In this document: in pieces, positions 43,966 to 53,637 of the stretch
Position numbering within the stretch: position 1 is the stretch's first letter
Layout of the letters: every line of letters starts with the position of its first letter
NCBI GenBank assembly: GCA_018857735.1
Contig: JABMCL010000991.1
Span: 257,501 to 321,500 of the forward strand
Origin: Alviniconcha marisindica
Lineage: Eukaryota > Mollusca > Gastropoda > Provannidae
Length of the DNA: 64,000 nt
Direction of reading: 5' to 3'
The notes under the pieces: generated by a model
The model's database searches: none
Seen by the model: only the letters and a program-made list of their open reading frames with translations
Told to the model about the DNA's origin: nothing
Program-made: the position numbers and the translations under genes

Positions 43966-45648
43966 TCAGACTAGCTCCGGCCAATGCACAGCAGAATGTT
44001 TGCGGGAGCTGATACACTGTGGATGCACTCTGAATGTACATTTCGGTATCCGTTCCACCCCCGTGTTACCACAGTACTCAGCACGTAAAAGACCCCAGGT
44101 CATTCTGCCAAAAGTGCAGGTGGCGGGTGACAGCTAAACACGCACGCACCTTACGTCTGTGGCTTTGCATGAAGTGACATGGCGCATGGTTGTATGGTGT
44201 ACACAGAACGCCCCAAGATGGCAGCAGTTTCTTGAGGCACCAGCCATGCCAGCACTGTAAGTACACTGCTTCAGCGGATATTCAAAAATGCGCTATATAA
44301 AGCTATTCACTCATGTAGAATCACATGCGAGGGCAGTGAGTCTGCTCAAGAGTGGAGAATAGTGCTATATATATATATAAAAGCGATCAACAACAACAAC
44401 ACCTGCAAAGAAGTGTATGAAAAAGAAAATACAACCCTGACCTGAGTCACTTACCACCATTCACTGCGTGTATCCAGTGAAGGATTTGAATGGATGGCGA
44501 GAAGAAACCATTACAGCTGAAAAATATTTTGTCAGATACTGCAGTGTCTAAATGGTTTTGGTTACTCGTCATCGCCCTGAAGCAACCATCATGACTGACT
44601 GGGTGTGAATGTGTGTGTGTGTGTATGCATGTGCTCATGTTTGTGTGTGTGTGTGTGCATATGTGTGTGTGTGTGTGTGCATGTGTGTGTGTGCATGTGT
44701 GTGGTGTCTGTGTTCATGTGTGTGGTGCGTGTGTGTATTTGTGTGTGTGTGCTTGTGTGTGTGCATGCATGTATGTATGTGTGTGTGCGTGCATGTGTGT
44801 GTGCATGTGTGCGTGTATGTATGTATGTGTGTGTGTGTGTGCATGTGTGTGTGTACATGTGTGTGGTGTCTGTGTTCATGTGTGTGGTGTGTGTGTATTT
44901 GTGTGTGTGTGCTTGTGTGTGTGCATGCATGTATGTATGTGTGTGTCCGTGTGCGTGCGCGTGCGTGCGTGCATGTGTGTGTGTGTGTGCATGTGTGCGC
45001 ATGTTCTTTGCTATGGGAAATTTAGCTTTTTTCCCGAGGAATAGCAGCTGCTACTACAGAGCCCAAGCGATCCCAGATGTTGGTTATATTTGAACAGTAT
45101 TTTGCCAGGACAGTCATTTTCTGCTTCAATGATGGAATGTTGAATGGACACGCACTGGTAGTACATGAAACCTCAGTTATTATTCTTGTCTGAAAACATA
45201 GGCACAAGGCCCACAACCCTAGACTGGGGGGGGGGGGGGGGGGGAGGAACAACGTTTGGCTCTGGGTTTAAACCCCAAACCTTTTGGTCCCAGGTCCAAT
45301 GCCACCCCAGCACTGTTTTTGCTTGTTTGTTTTTTAATCTGCCGTCGCGAATTGTGACTGTAGCATGATCAGTTGCTTCGTTCCCTTCTGCAGGTCAACC
45401 AGTGGCTTGTGGCGATCAAGCGAATCGTCCAGGAACTGCGTGCAAAAGCGGCTGGGCCAGAGGTCAGCCAGGGCGAAGGTCAAGCACAGCCCAACGTCTT
45501 TGACCCCTGTTTGACCCTGCAGGAGCGAACTGTCCCGCTGCCCTCGCCACCCGAGGTGAAGGACGCGCAGCTGACAGACTCGTCAGACCCGATGCCGGCC
45601 TCCTCAGGGGACAAAGACACTGACACACCTGCGGAGGGGGGCAGTTGA
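37961..45648 (+). CDS. SRA1: SRA1 orthologue (steroid receptor RNA activator protein), six coding exons
   Basis: Six coding exons join in frame: 37961-37979, 40506-40646, 41365-41717, 42254-42362, 43830-43900 and 45394-45648 (948 bp, 315 residues plus stop). Every intron is GT-AG and the phases are 1,1,0,1,0. The N-terminus reads MAAPRPGN, then [11 protein letters not shown] and KRVAYP, the conserved start of SRA1 proteins. Residues about 60-125 are a Pro/Thr/Val-rich linker. Residues about 130-245 form the C-terminal helical domain, with [33 protein letters not shown] and [10 protein letters not shown] matching the PRP18-like bundle of the family. The tail is acidic and Ser/Pro-rich. In vertebrates the locus yields both a coregulatory RNA and this protein, which acts in nuclear-receptor transcription. 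Human SRA1 is clearly shorter (about 230 residues), mainly because its linker is shorter. No frame break is seen. Family identity is strong; the six-residue first exon rests on donor phase and motif. Confidence 0.93.
38422..38465 (+). repeat. (GA)n in SRA1 intron 1
   Basis: About 40 bp of GA. Confidence 0.9.
38680..38850 (+). mobile_element. dispersed repeat, copy 2, in SRA1 intron 1
   Basis: It shares GTGCAGACTCTACAAAA and ATGCAAAAAGATCACAT with the 30 kb copy. Confidence 0.5.
39355..39585 (+). repeat. (CA)n and (CT)n in SRA1 intron 1
   Basis: CA at 39357-39420 and 39478-39502; CT at 39532-39582. Confidence 0.9.
39583..39635 (+). mobile_element. 3' tail family E
   Basis: It reads CGTTGACTGGGCGTAAAACA followed by ACTTACTTACTT. 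Related tails lie at 40218 and 54628. Confidence 0.5.
40218..40375. mobile_element. tRNA-related SINE with family E tail (two fragments)
   Basis: The + part ends GGTTGACAGGGTGTAAAACA and (TTAC)n. Next to it the - strand reads GGATAGCTCAACAGTTAGAG and GCGGGTTGGAATCCC, matching A and B box spacing. It ends about 130 bp before SRA1 exon 2. Confidence 0.55.
40506..40646 (+). CDS. SRA1: SRA1 exon 2 (GWNDPP motif)
   Basis: The acceptor is CCCCTTGCAG. The exon encodes residues 7-53, including [14 protein letters not shown] and LNKRVAYPM, the most conserved N-terminal block of SRA1. The donor is G|GTGTGT and runs directly into TG-rich intron sequence, so it is weak by consensus, but the phase matches exon 3. 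Confidence 0.9.
40685..41255 (+). repeat. TG/GA block in SRA1 intron 2
   Basis: It repeats GTGTGAGTTTGTGTGTATG and TCAATGGGTG with GA runs, and fills most of the intron. Confidence 0.85.
41365..41717 (+). CDS. SRA1: SRA1 exon 3 (Pro/Thr linker and first helix)
   Basis: The acceptor is TTCTCTGTGCAG. The first part is rich in Pro, Thr and Val (residues about 60-125). The last part, [20 protein letters not shown], begins the helical domain. The donor is CAG|GTGTGG in phase 0. The linker is much longer than in vertebrate SRA1, where this part is also Pro-rich and variable. Confidence 0.87.
41718..42055 (+). repeat. TG/GA block in SRA1 intron 3
   Basis: It starts directly at the donor of exon 3. 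Confidence 0.85.
42254..42362 (+). CDS. SRA1: SRA1 exon 4 (WW-containing helix)
   Basis: The acceptor is TTTTGACTTTAG and the donor is G|GTGAGA. It encodes [18 protein letters not shown] and [17 protein letters not shown]. This aligns by eye with the human stretch containing LLQEQWAGGKLS and VKKRMALLVQ. Confidence 0.9.
42600..43310 (+). repeat. 35 bp minisatellite in SRA1 intron 4, about 19 units
   Basis: Unit ACCAGTTTTATACAAGACTA, GGAGCACCCCTGTGT. A block with the GACTAGGAGTAGGAGC variant occurs twice (about 42835 and 43190), showing a segmental duplication within the array. Confidence 0.9.
43312..43713. mobile_element. hAT-like MITE in SRA1 intron 4
   Basis: The ends CAGGGTTCGCACAG and CTGTACGAACCCTG are 14 bp inverted repeats with one mismatch, of hAT type. 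The interior is full of short CTTTGAAAGTCTGTGAAA-like words, typical of this MITE class. It sits inside the 35 bp array. Target-site copies (TTTATACA and TAATACAA) are only approximate. Confidence 0.7.
43830..43900 (+). CDS. SRA1: SRA1 exon 5
   Basis: The acceptor is CTGTTTGTTACAG and the donor is GAG|GTGAGG. It encodes [20 protein letters not shown] followed by TAE. The human counterpart carries DDIHRSLMVDHVTEV, and the helix-loop pattern is the same. Confidence 0.9.
43912..43965 (+). repeat. (TG)n in SRA1 intron 5
   Basis: It starts about 10 bp after the exon 5 donor. Confidence 0.9.
44030..44400 (+). mobile_element. repeat family C in SRA1 intron 5
   Basis: It runs from CCCCCGTGTTACCACAGTAC through CATGAAGTGACATGG to GTGCTATATATA. 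This is the most complete copy and is intronic. Confidence 0.6.
44608..45005 (+). repeat. TG/ATG block in SRA1 intron 5
   Basis: About 400 bp. A TGTGTGGTGTCTGTGTTCAT piece occurs twice (about 44700 and 44863). Confidence 0.85.
45394..45648 (+). CDS. SRA1: SRA1 exon 6 (C-terminus and stop)
   Basis: The acceptor is TTCCCTTCTGCAG. It begins [19 protein letters not shown], which closes the helical domain, and then a low-complexity tail runs to TGA at 45646-45648. The tail is longer than in vertebrates and rich in Ser, Asp, Pro and Glu. Confidence 0.9.
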   Translation, partial: VNQWLVAIKRIVQELRAKAAGPEVSQGEGQAQPNVFDPCLTLQERTVPLPSPPEVKDAQLTDSSDPMPASSGDKDTDTPAEGGS

Positions 45649-45692
45649 TGATGTGCGCCTGTGTGTGCAGGTGTAAATTGTGCATGATTTGG

Positions 45693-45731
<39 letters not shown>

Positions 45732-46520
45732 CGCCACCGTCCACTGGGGTTTCCCCACGCAAGCGCTTCCCAGAGTTTGGATGCAGAACAGCTGACGGTG
45801 AAGAAAAAGACGGAGAGATTTGTGAAACGTTTGCACATCTCTCAGTTTTCACCTTTGGGTAGTTTCAGTCTTTCCTACGCTCTGGCCCAGTGATTCGGGT
45901 ACGCCTGTGTTCTTGATTTTTTGTGCGCACGTCTCTAGCGTGACGCGAGTGTTTTAAGTTGTGGTTAGCAGAGTTAGCCACTGACCAGCTTTCGTGGTGG
46001 TTGAGGTCCGGAACGCGCGCACCCCATGCATTTATGCATTTCTTTTTTTTGGTCTGTAGATTTTATGCACTGGATGAAATTTCTCAAAATACCCTACTGC
46101 ATGAGATTTGACCTGTCGCTTCATCAGTTGAAGCTGAAAGGGAGCATGCAGCCGTTGCTCAGTCGCACTGGAGGCCACCAGTTAATAACAGATGCAACGA
46201 CAGTGCTGCGTTCTGATGCGGAAACATCAGTAAAATCATTGAAATACTATTCAGCATAAGCAAATGACAGGGTTGCATTTTGTTTCAGAAACAACAATAA
46301 AATAACATTGAAATACTGTTCAGCATAAGCAAATGACAGGGTTGCATTTTGTTTCAGAAACAACAATAAAAGAACATTGGAATACTGTTCAGCATAAGCA
46401 AATGACAGGGTTGCATTTTGTTTCAGAAACAACAATAAAAGAACATTGGAATACTGTTCAGCATAAGCAAATGACAGGATTGCATTCTGATGCTGAAACA
46501 ACAATAAAATCATTGAAATA
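45649..46520 (+). other. probable SRA1 3' UTR and polyadenylation zone
   Basis: A (CT)n run lies at 45691-45728. No AATAAA appears in the first 600 bp after the stop. Several AATAAA hexamers then occur inside a 69 bp tandem repeat from about 46297 onwards. Where the transcript ends is inferred, not seen. Confidence 0.45.
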
Positions 46521-46790
46521 TTTTTCAGCGTAAGCCTAAGTGGCCAGACTATACAGAATAGACCAAGGTTTCCTATTTACACAGCAGACCAATGGAAATA
46601 GCATAAGCATAAGCAAATGACAGGGTTGCATTTTGTTTCAGAAACAACAATAAAATAACATTGAAATACTGTTCAGCATAAGCAAATGACACTTGACAGG
46701 GTTGCATTTTGTTTCAGAAACAACAATAAAATCATTGATTTTTTTTTCAGTGTAAGCCTAAGTGGCCAGACTATACAGAATAGACCAAGG
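46255..46790 (+). repeat. 69 bp tandem repeat carrying AATAAA
   Basis: Unit AAGCAAATGACAGGGTTGCA, TTTTGTTTCAGAAACAACAA, TAAAAGAACATTGG and onward. Four main units plus a second cluster at 46600-46790. TAAGTGGCCAGACTATAC is also duplicated (46538 and 46757). Confidence 0.8.
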
Positions 46791-46799
46791 TTTCCTGTT

Positions 46800-47465
46800 T
46801 ACACAGCAGACCAATGGAAATAGTCCTATGAATCTCCTCGGGTAATCCCTGCGCTGTGAGCATCAATTCGAATGCATGTGAAAGAGACTGAGACCCAGAG
46901 TGCCATGTAGAATCAACACCCGAAGGAGTTCATTAGTACTCGAAAGAACAAGCAATTTTTTAACTGCTTGAAAAACGGAACTTTTCATGAAAATGATTTG
47001 TAGTGTTTCGTTCAAGGAATGGGGGTAGGGATGTTGACACTACTGCTCACACGCGTGCGTGCATGTGTGTGTGTGAGAGAAAGGGAGAGAGGGGTATTCA
47101 GGTGGGGGGGGGGGGGGGGTATGTTTGTGAGAGAGGAGGGGGGTTGGGGTGGGTGTGAGGGAGAGGTGTGTGTGTGTTCGTGCACATGCGCATGTTCCTG
47201 CACAGTGTGTTTCCTGTACGAATGTAGTTTTTTTGTAGTCTAATAATTGTCGTTGCTCCGTCAGCAAGTTGCCACGGTGAAGCACTTAGGGCTCCTCAGG
47301 AGACGATCGAGACATTCAGTAAATTAGGTGTTTCATCGTGATCGTTGTTCTCGGTTGCCCGGTGTGAGCAAAGGGGTGTCCAGATGTTTCATTCGCTTAC
47401 CGCGTACAGCTGAGTGTTCTGCAGTGTCATGCTGATCAGTGGTCTGCTGGCAAGCTGTTGGGAAT
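46800..47465. other. no recognised gene
   Basis: G-run at 47103-47120 and a short TG/GA stretch; otherwise apparently single-copy. Confidence 0.5.
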
Positions 47466-47469
47466 CTGT

Positions 47470-48085
47470 TGTGAGATAACTGCTGCATACAGAATGACAA
47501 TGCAGGCATAACTGCTGCATGCAGATCTTTAAGCAGCATCTGAGTGACGTTGCGGTCATAACTGCTGCATACAGATCTATAGCGTTGCAGTCATAACTGC
47601 TGCATACAGATCTTTAAGTGGCGTTTGAGTGACGTTGCGGTCGTAACTGCTGCATACAGATCTTTAAGTGGCGTTTGAGTGACGTTGCGGTCGTAACTGC
47701 TGCATACAGATCTTTAAGCGGCGTTTGAGTGACGTTGCGGTCATAACTGCTGCATACAGATCTTTAAGCGGCGTTTGAGTGACGTTGCGGTCATAACTGC
47801 TGCATACAGATCTTTAAGCGGCGTTTGAGTGACGTTGTGGTCATAACTGCTGCATACAGATCTTTAAGCGGCGTTTGAGTGACGTTGCGGTCATAACTGC
47901 TGCATACAGATCTTTAAGCGGCGTTTGAGTGACGTTGCGGTCATAACTGCTGCATACAGATCTGTAAGCGGCATTTGAGTGACGTTACGGTCATAACTGC
48001 TGCGTGCAGATCTTTAAGCGGCATTTGAGTGACGATGCACGCCTAACCGCTGCCTACAGATCTTAAAGTGGCATCTCAGTGACGA
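47470..48085 (+). repeat. 50 bp minisatellite, about 11 copies
   Basis: Unit TCATAACTGCTGCATACAGA, TCTTTAAGCGGCGTTTGAGT, GACGTTGCGG. End units are more diverged than central ones. Confidence 0.9.
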
Positions 48086-48187
48086 TGCAGGCATTGCTTG
48101 GTGTGTATCTCAGCTGCACTGGGTGCTGCAGTGACGCTGATGACATAATTGGGTGCGTTGCTTTGTTCTTGTGTCCATTCAAGAACA

Positions 48188-48375
48188 GTCGACTAAGCAG
48201 TGGGATTTGAGATATGGCTTTGGCATTTATCACACTAAGCAGTGGGATTTGAGATATAGGGCTTTGGCATTTATCACACTAAGCAGTGAGATATGGCTTT
48301 GGCATTTATCACACTAAGCAGTGGGATTTTAAATATATGGCTTTGGCATTTGTCACACTAAGCAGTGAGATTTGA
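48188..48375 (+). repeat. short tandem repeat, four copies
   Basis: CACTAAGCAGTGGGATTTGA and TGGCTTTGGCATTTATCA. Confidence 0.75.
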
Positions 48376-49055
48376 ACTCTTCTCTGTGAACTGTTAGCTG
48401 GGGATGCATACAGCAATGCCGCTGAGTCAACTTGAGTCAGCGATGAGCGCTGCAAAAGTTGCCTTCATGAGCGTGATCCAGATCCATCGTTGAGCGTGTA
48501 AACCTAAGCAGGGTTCTTGTCTTCATGTAGGTTGACAGTGAGTTGCTATGTGATTTTGTATCATGGTGTGTCCGTACTTAAACATCCCTCAGGTATTTTT
48601 CTTTTTCTTCTCCCTCTTCTTCTTCTTCTTCTTCTTCTTTCCCCCAAAGTCTCAAATTTCTTTGAGATCAGGGTTCACTTTGAAGTGATAACTTTGAGCT
48701 GTTCCAGAACTTTGTCCAAGTTGTAAATAATGACAGCCTAGTCCTCCCCAAAACCAAAGAATTGTTTGAGGCTGGACCAACCTGTCAGGTTGTGTTGTGA
48801 CAGCAGACAGTGGTCGGCAGGCTTGACCCTTTCACCGCTGTGCCTGTGTAGGATACAGGCTTCAGACAAGGCGTGTGGTTAAACTCTGTTCTAAGGCTCG
48901 GAAAGTTTGCGTGCTGGGTTATAAAGGAAAGGACCCCATTTGCCCTTGCCTGTCATGTTTAGCACAGGTGTGTTGTGGCCAACATTTTCAGCAGTTTTAG
49001 ATAGTTTCTATGATTTAGATAGTTTTTATGATTGTCTGCTGACTTGTCTGATTGG
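48376..49055. other. no recognised gene
   Basis: (TTC)n at 48608-48640; otherwise apparently single-copy. Confidence 0.5.
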
Positions 49056-49865
49056 CTGATACCTGCGTTGAATGTGTGATTGGCCAATACATCAGTTGAA
49101 AGTTTGATTGGCTGATGCTCGAGTTAAGGGTCTGATTGGCAAATACGTGAGTCTGGTTATTATGAGCTAATAGTTGAGGCTAGTGTGTGATTGGCTAATA
49201 CCTCAGTCTAGTGTCTGATTGGCTACTTCCTGAGTTGATTGTCTGATTGGCTAATACCTGAGTCAGATGTCTGATTGGCTAATACCTGAGTCAGACGTCT
49301 GACTGGCTAATACCAGAGTCAAATGTCTGACTGGCTAATACCCGAGTCAGTTGTCTGATTGGCTGATACCTGAGTCAGATGTCTGATTGGCTGATACCTG
49401 AGTCAGCTGTCTGATTGGCTAATACCTGAGTCAGATGTCTGATTGGCTAATACCTGAGTCAAATGTTTGACTGGCTAATACCCGAGTCAAATGTCTGATT
49501 GGCTGATACCTGAGTCAGATGTCTGATTGGCTGATACCTGAGTCAGATGTCTGATTGTCTGACTGGCTAATACCGGAGTCAAATGTCTGATTGGCTAATA
49601 CCCGAGTCAAATGTCTGACTGGCTAATACCTGAGTCAGATGTCTGATTGGCTAATACCTGAGTCAAATGTCTGATTGGCTGATACCTGAGTCAAATGTCT
49701 GACTGGCTAATACTGCGTTAGATGTAATACCTGAGTCAGATGTCTGACTGACTAATACTTGAGTCAAATGCCTGGCTGATACAAGAGTCAAATGTCTGAT
49801 TGGCTAATACCTGAGTCAAATGTCTGGCTGATACTTGAGTTGGATCTCTGGTTGGCTAATCAGTT
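49056..49865 (+). repeat. 28 bp minisatellite with a CCAAT-type site in most units
   Basis: Unit GAGTCAGATGTCTGATTGGC, TAATACCT, about 28 copies. GATTGGC is the reverse of GCCAATC; some units have GACTGGC instead. Confidence 0.9.
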
Positions 49866-50194
49866 TTCAAACTCGCATGTTGTAAAGGTACAAATGTATA
49901 TTTTATGATACGTATTTATTAATTTTAGGAGTGTATAACTTCGTGTTCTGTTGGTACCAGCGCCACACTTGTTGACCTCATTTCAGGGAGAGAGAGACGC
50001 AGAGATGTGTAGTTGTCGTAACAATGATTGACAGTAACTCTCACATGTGACTGCATGTTTGGTGCATTACTTGATCTTTAGAACTCGGGCAACAGTGAAA
50101 GTTGTGTCGGTAAAGGAAAATTGATAAAATCATAAGTATAGTAGTCTGATTCCCTGTTTGCGACACATGTCTCCGGTTTGGAAAGAGGTTGGTT

Positions 50195-50295
50195 GATGTA
50201 AATACAATGCAATACAATATAACTTTATTGCCAAGTGTCAGTACAGTTGCACGAGGAATGTTTTGTGGTGCCAAGTACTCTCATCACACGTTCAC
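50195..50295 (-). mobile_element. LINE-like 3' end
   Basis: On the - strand an AATAAAG is followed by ATTGTATTGCATTGTATT tail repeats. CTTTATTGCCAAGTGTCAG is shared with 52690-52790. Confidence 0.5.
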
Positions 50296-50299
50296 TCCA

Positions 50300-51085
50300 A
50301 TCATAAAACATTAAATCACAACAACAGCGAATAAACATCCGGGTAAAAAGTCACTCACAGATAAAAACATGAAAAGTCCCACTGGCATCAAGTTGTGCAT
50401 ATCACATAAAATTGCCACTTCCCGAGGACCCCCTCTTAAAAGTTACTGTCCTGATAAAAGCAATTATAAGAATTATCTACGACAAATTAATTAATTAACC
50501 CCGCCGGCTTACTCCGCTGGCCACTATCACCCTGTTTTACTCCAATCATGACCCTGACCCATTCAAGATCCTATGCACCAAAAGCATCCCCACCCGGACT
50601 CAGTTGATATGGGTGTGGGCCTAAAGTTAAATCAAAATCAGTCAATATTTTCTTTTATGTCTGTTCACATTGAGGTGATATTAGACAAAACAAACAAACA
50701 TATAATTATTATTATACTAATTTTCCCACAAGACTATGAACAGTCGGTTTGACAATATTAGTGATAACATTACAGTATTATACAAAATATCTCTTACATT
50801 GTTCTGAGCATTTAAGTCATATCCATTTTTCTGAAATAACTGTAGTAAGGGGACTTGCAAGCGGTATGTGTTTAACAGATAAGATATTTTTACAAATACA
50901 CGTCACATTCTGTGAATATTCAGTGTTACCATGAATTTAAACGTAACTTGTATATTACTCTTGCCAAATATCTAGAACAAGACGGTGTCGCGAATCTAAA
51001 GTTAAATCGATTGGACCAGCAGGGCACGAACGAGTCAGCTGGAACTCTTGGCAGCAGGCAAGGCTATATTCTGACCTACTTCTGG
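50300..51085. other. no recognised gene
   Basis: AT-rich, apparently single-copy. Confidence 0.5.
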
Positions 51086-51086
51086 C

Positions 51087-52290
51087 TTAGATAGAAGAGA
51101 GAAAATTTGATAGTTGTGGATTCTCCGCATAGGGGACCTTAATTTCTGCTGCCATGGTGCCCTGTAGCTGTTGTTGTAGTTTGACTTGGTTAACACTCAG
51201 TGTCTTTGCATAGGGGACCTTAATATCTGGCACCATGGTAGCCTGTAGCAGTGTTTGTAGTTTGCCTTGTTTAACGTTCAGTGTCTTTGCAGAGGGGATC
51301 TTTATTTCTGCTGCCATGGTAGCCTGTAGCTGTGGTTGTAGTTTGACTTGTTTAACGCTCAGTGTCTTTGCAAAGGGGACCTTAATATCTGTCACCATGG
51401 TGCCCTGTAGCTGTTGTTGTAGTTTGACGTGTTTAACGCTCAGTGTCTTTGCATAGGGGACCTTAATATCTGTCACCATGGTGCCCTGTAGCTGTTGTTG
51501 TAGTTTGACTTGTTTAACGCTCAGTGTCTTTGCATAGGGGACCTTAATATCTGGCACCATGGTACTCTGTAGCTGTTGTTGTAGTTTGACTTGTTTAACA
51601 CTCAGTGTCTTTGCATAGGAGACCTTAATATCTGTCACCGTGGTATTCTGTAGCTGTTGTTGTAGTTTGATTTAATGCTCAGTGTCTTTGCAAAGGGCAC
51701 CTTAATATCTGTCACCATGATAGCCTGTAGCTGTTGTTGTAGTTTGACTTAACGCTCAGTGTCTTTGCAAAGGGCACCTTAATATCTGTCACCATGATAG
51801 CCTGTAGCTGTTGTTGTAGTTTGACTTAACGCTCAGTGTCTTTGCAAAGGGGACCTTAATATCTGTCACCGTGGTATCCTGTAGCTGTTGTTGTAGTTTG
51901 ACTTAACACTCAGTGTCTTTTCAGAGGGGACCTTAATATCTGTCACCATGGTACCCTGTAGCAGTTGTTGTAGTTTGACTTAACGCTCAGTGTCTTTGCA
52001 AAGGGGACCTTAATATCTGTCACCGTGGTATCCTGTAGCTGTTGTTGTAGTTTGACTTAACACTCAGTGTCTTTTCAGAGGGGACCTTAATATCTGTCAC
52101 CATGGTATCCTGTAGCAGTTGTTGTTGTTTGACTTAACGCTCAGTGTCTTTGCAAAGGGGACCTTAATATCTGTCACCGTGGTATCCTGTAGCTGTTGTT
52201 GTAGTTTGACTTAACGCTCAGTGTCTTTGCAAAGGGGACCTTAATATCTCCCACCATGGTACCCTGTAGCAGTTGTTGTAGTTTGACTTG
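51087..52290 (-). repeat. 81 bp then 77 bp tandem array, part open on the - strand
   Basis: Units at 51.1-51.64 kb are 81 bp and read on the - strand as seven 27-residue repeats of DIKVPYAKTLSVKQVKLQQQ plus LQGTMV, a heptad-like pattern. Beyond 51.65 kb a TTGT (or similar) is missing from each unit, giving 77 bp and closing the frame. No start, signal or splice site supports a gene. Confidence 0.85.
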
Positions 52291-52296
52291 TTTAAC

Positions 52297-52626
52297 GCTG
52301 GGTTGTCTCCGGAGAGGTACTACTGGTGGGGACCGAGATCCCAGGAGGTGGGGGAAGAGGGAGACCGTAGCTGACGCCACACTGTCACCACCAGAATGAT
52401 TCTGCAATAAGATGGGCAGCAGTGTACCGCGGGGAAAATCGCAATTCTTTTCTTACTTTTTTGTGTGTTTTTTAAAGTCTTTACACGTGAGTGACAAACT
52501 GACAAGGACGCAAGACTGTCCACAAGCCACAGCTTTTAAAAGAGAAAGGAAAACTGAAATGGACTTGAACCAACACCTGTTCACATACCAGACCAACACC
52601 TTGCCGCTGGGCCAAACTGGCTCGCA
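52297..52626 (-). mobile_element. SINE family A copy with alternative 3' end
   Basis: It carries GTTGTCTCCGGAGAGG and GACCGAGATCCCAGG at the 3' side, then the family body and a diverged head ending GCCAAACTGGCTCG. It abuts the 81/77 bp array. Confidence 0.75.
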
Positions 52627-52689
52627 CCCCATGTTTTTGTTGTTTGTTTTTTTGGTCTATTGTTAATATGATAGAGATGAACAATAGTG

Positions 52690-52790
52690 TCAAACATGAG
52701 AATGCAATACAAACAGTACAACTTTATTGCCAAGTGTCAGTACAACTGCACTAGTTTGTGGTGGCAAGTACGCTCACCACATCAGTGGCT
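52690..52790 (-). mobile_element. LINE-like 3' end, second copy
   Basis: CTTTATTGCCAAGTGTCAGT and GGTGGCAAGTACGCTCACC match the 50.2 kb copy. Confidence 0.5.
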
Positions 52791-52799
52791 GCTGAAGGT

Positions 52800-53007
52800 T
52801 TATAAGGCCAATTAGACACATTAGTCCTTTGTGTGTGTGTGTGTAGTGTGTGTGTGTGTAATTGCGTGTGTATGTTGTTGTTTTTGTATAATACTTTATG
52901 TAAATTGTTTTGGTAGGACTATGCTCTACATGTATACAGAATATCATATTTAGGTTAATATGTATCATGTGAGCGCTAAGGGTGTTGATGAGCGCATGAT
53001 AAATGTA

Positions 53008-53047
<40 letters not shown>

Positions 53048-53150
53048 GATCTCCGCTATATGTAAATCGTACTGATTATTGATTGATCTTTGTAACGGTG
53101 TGTCTGTTTCAGTGGAATTAATCTGTATAAAAATGTTGAAGACTGTTGTA
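52800..53150. repeat. TG and ATT microsatellites in AT-rich DNA
   Basis: TG runs at 52830-52870, ATT at 53010-53047. Confidence 0.8.
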
Positions 53151-53205
53151 AAGCGCAGTGAGTTTGGGTACACCAGAGAATAGCGCTATACAAAAGTTAT
53201 CTATT
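53148..53205 (+). mobile_element. repeat family C tail fragment
   Basis: AAGCGCAGTGAGTTTGGG and GAATAGCGCTATACAAAAG, followed by an ATT-rich stretch. Confidence 0.5.
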
Positions 53206-53635
53206 ATTATTTATTATTATATATATATAGAGAGAGAGAACATATATGTTTATATGTATGTTTTTATCGGATTTAGTATGCTAATGTGGAACGATTAGTT
53301 TTTGTCCAGTCTTTTTTTTTTCTTTTTTTTCCTTCACATTTTGTATCACTTTTTATTAGAGATGTTTGTTTTGTTTTAGTATGTTTCGCATTAATAATAA
53401 GTTAAAAATGTATTGCTGCTGATGTTGTTGTTGATCATTTTGATATGATACATGCTTGTTACCCAAAAAAAGGTTTTTTTTCGTTTCGTATTTTTGTGGG
53501 GGAAATCAGTGGTTCAGTAGTCTAAGACATATTATTGGCAAATGGGAAACAGGTAACAGTGGAAAGTGATTTGTTATTTATGTCTTCTGTTGGTTGTGTT
53601 GGAGTCACTGGTTGTATTTAGATTATTGTGCTGCA
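53206..53635. other. no recognised gene
   Basis: T-rich single-copy sequence. Confidence 0.5.
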
Positions 53636-53637
53636 CA

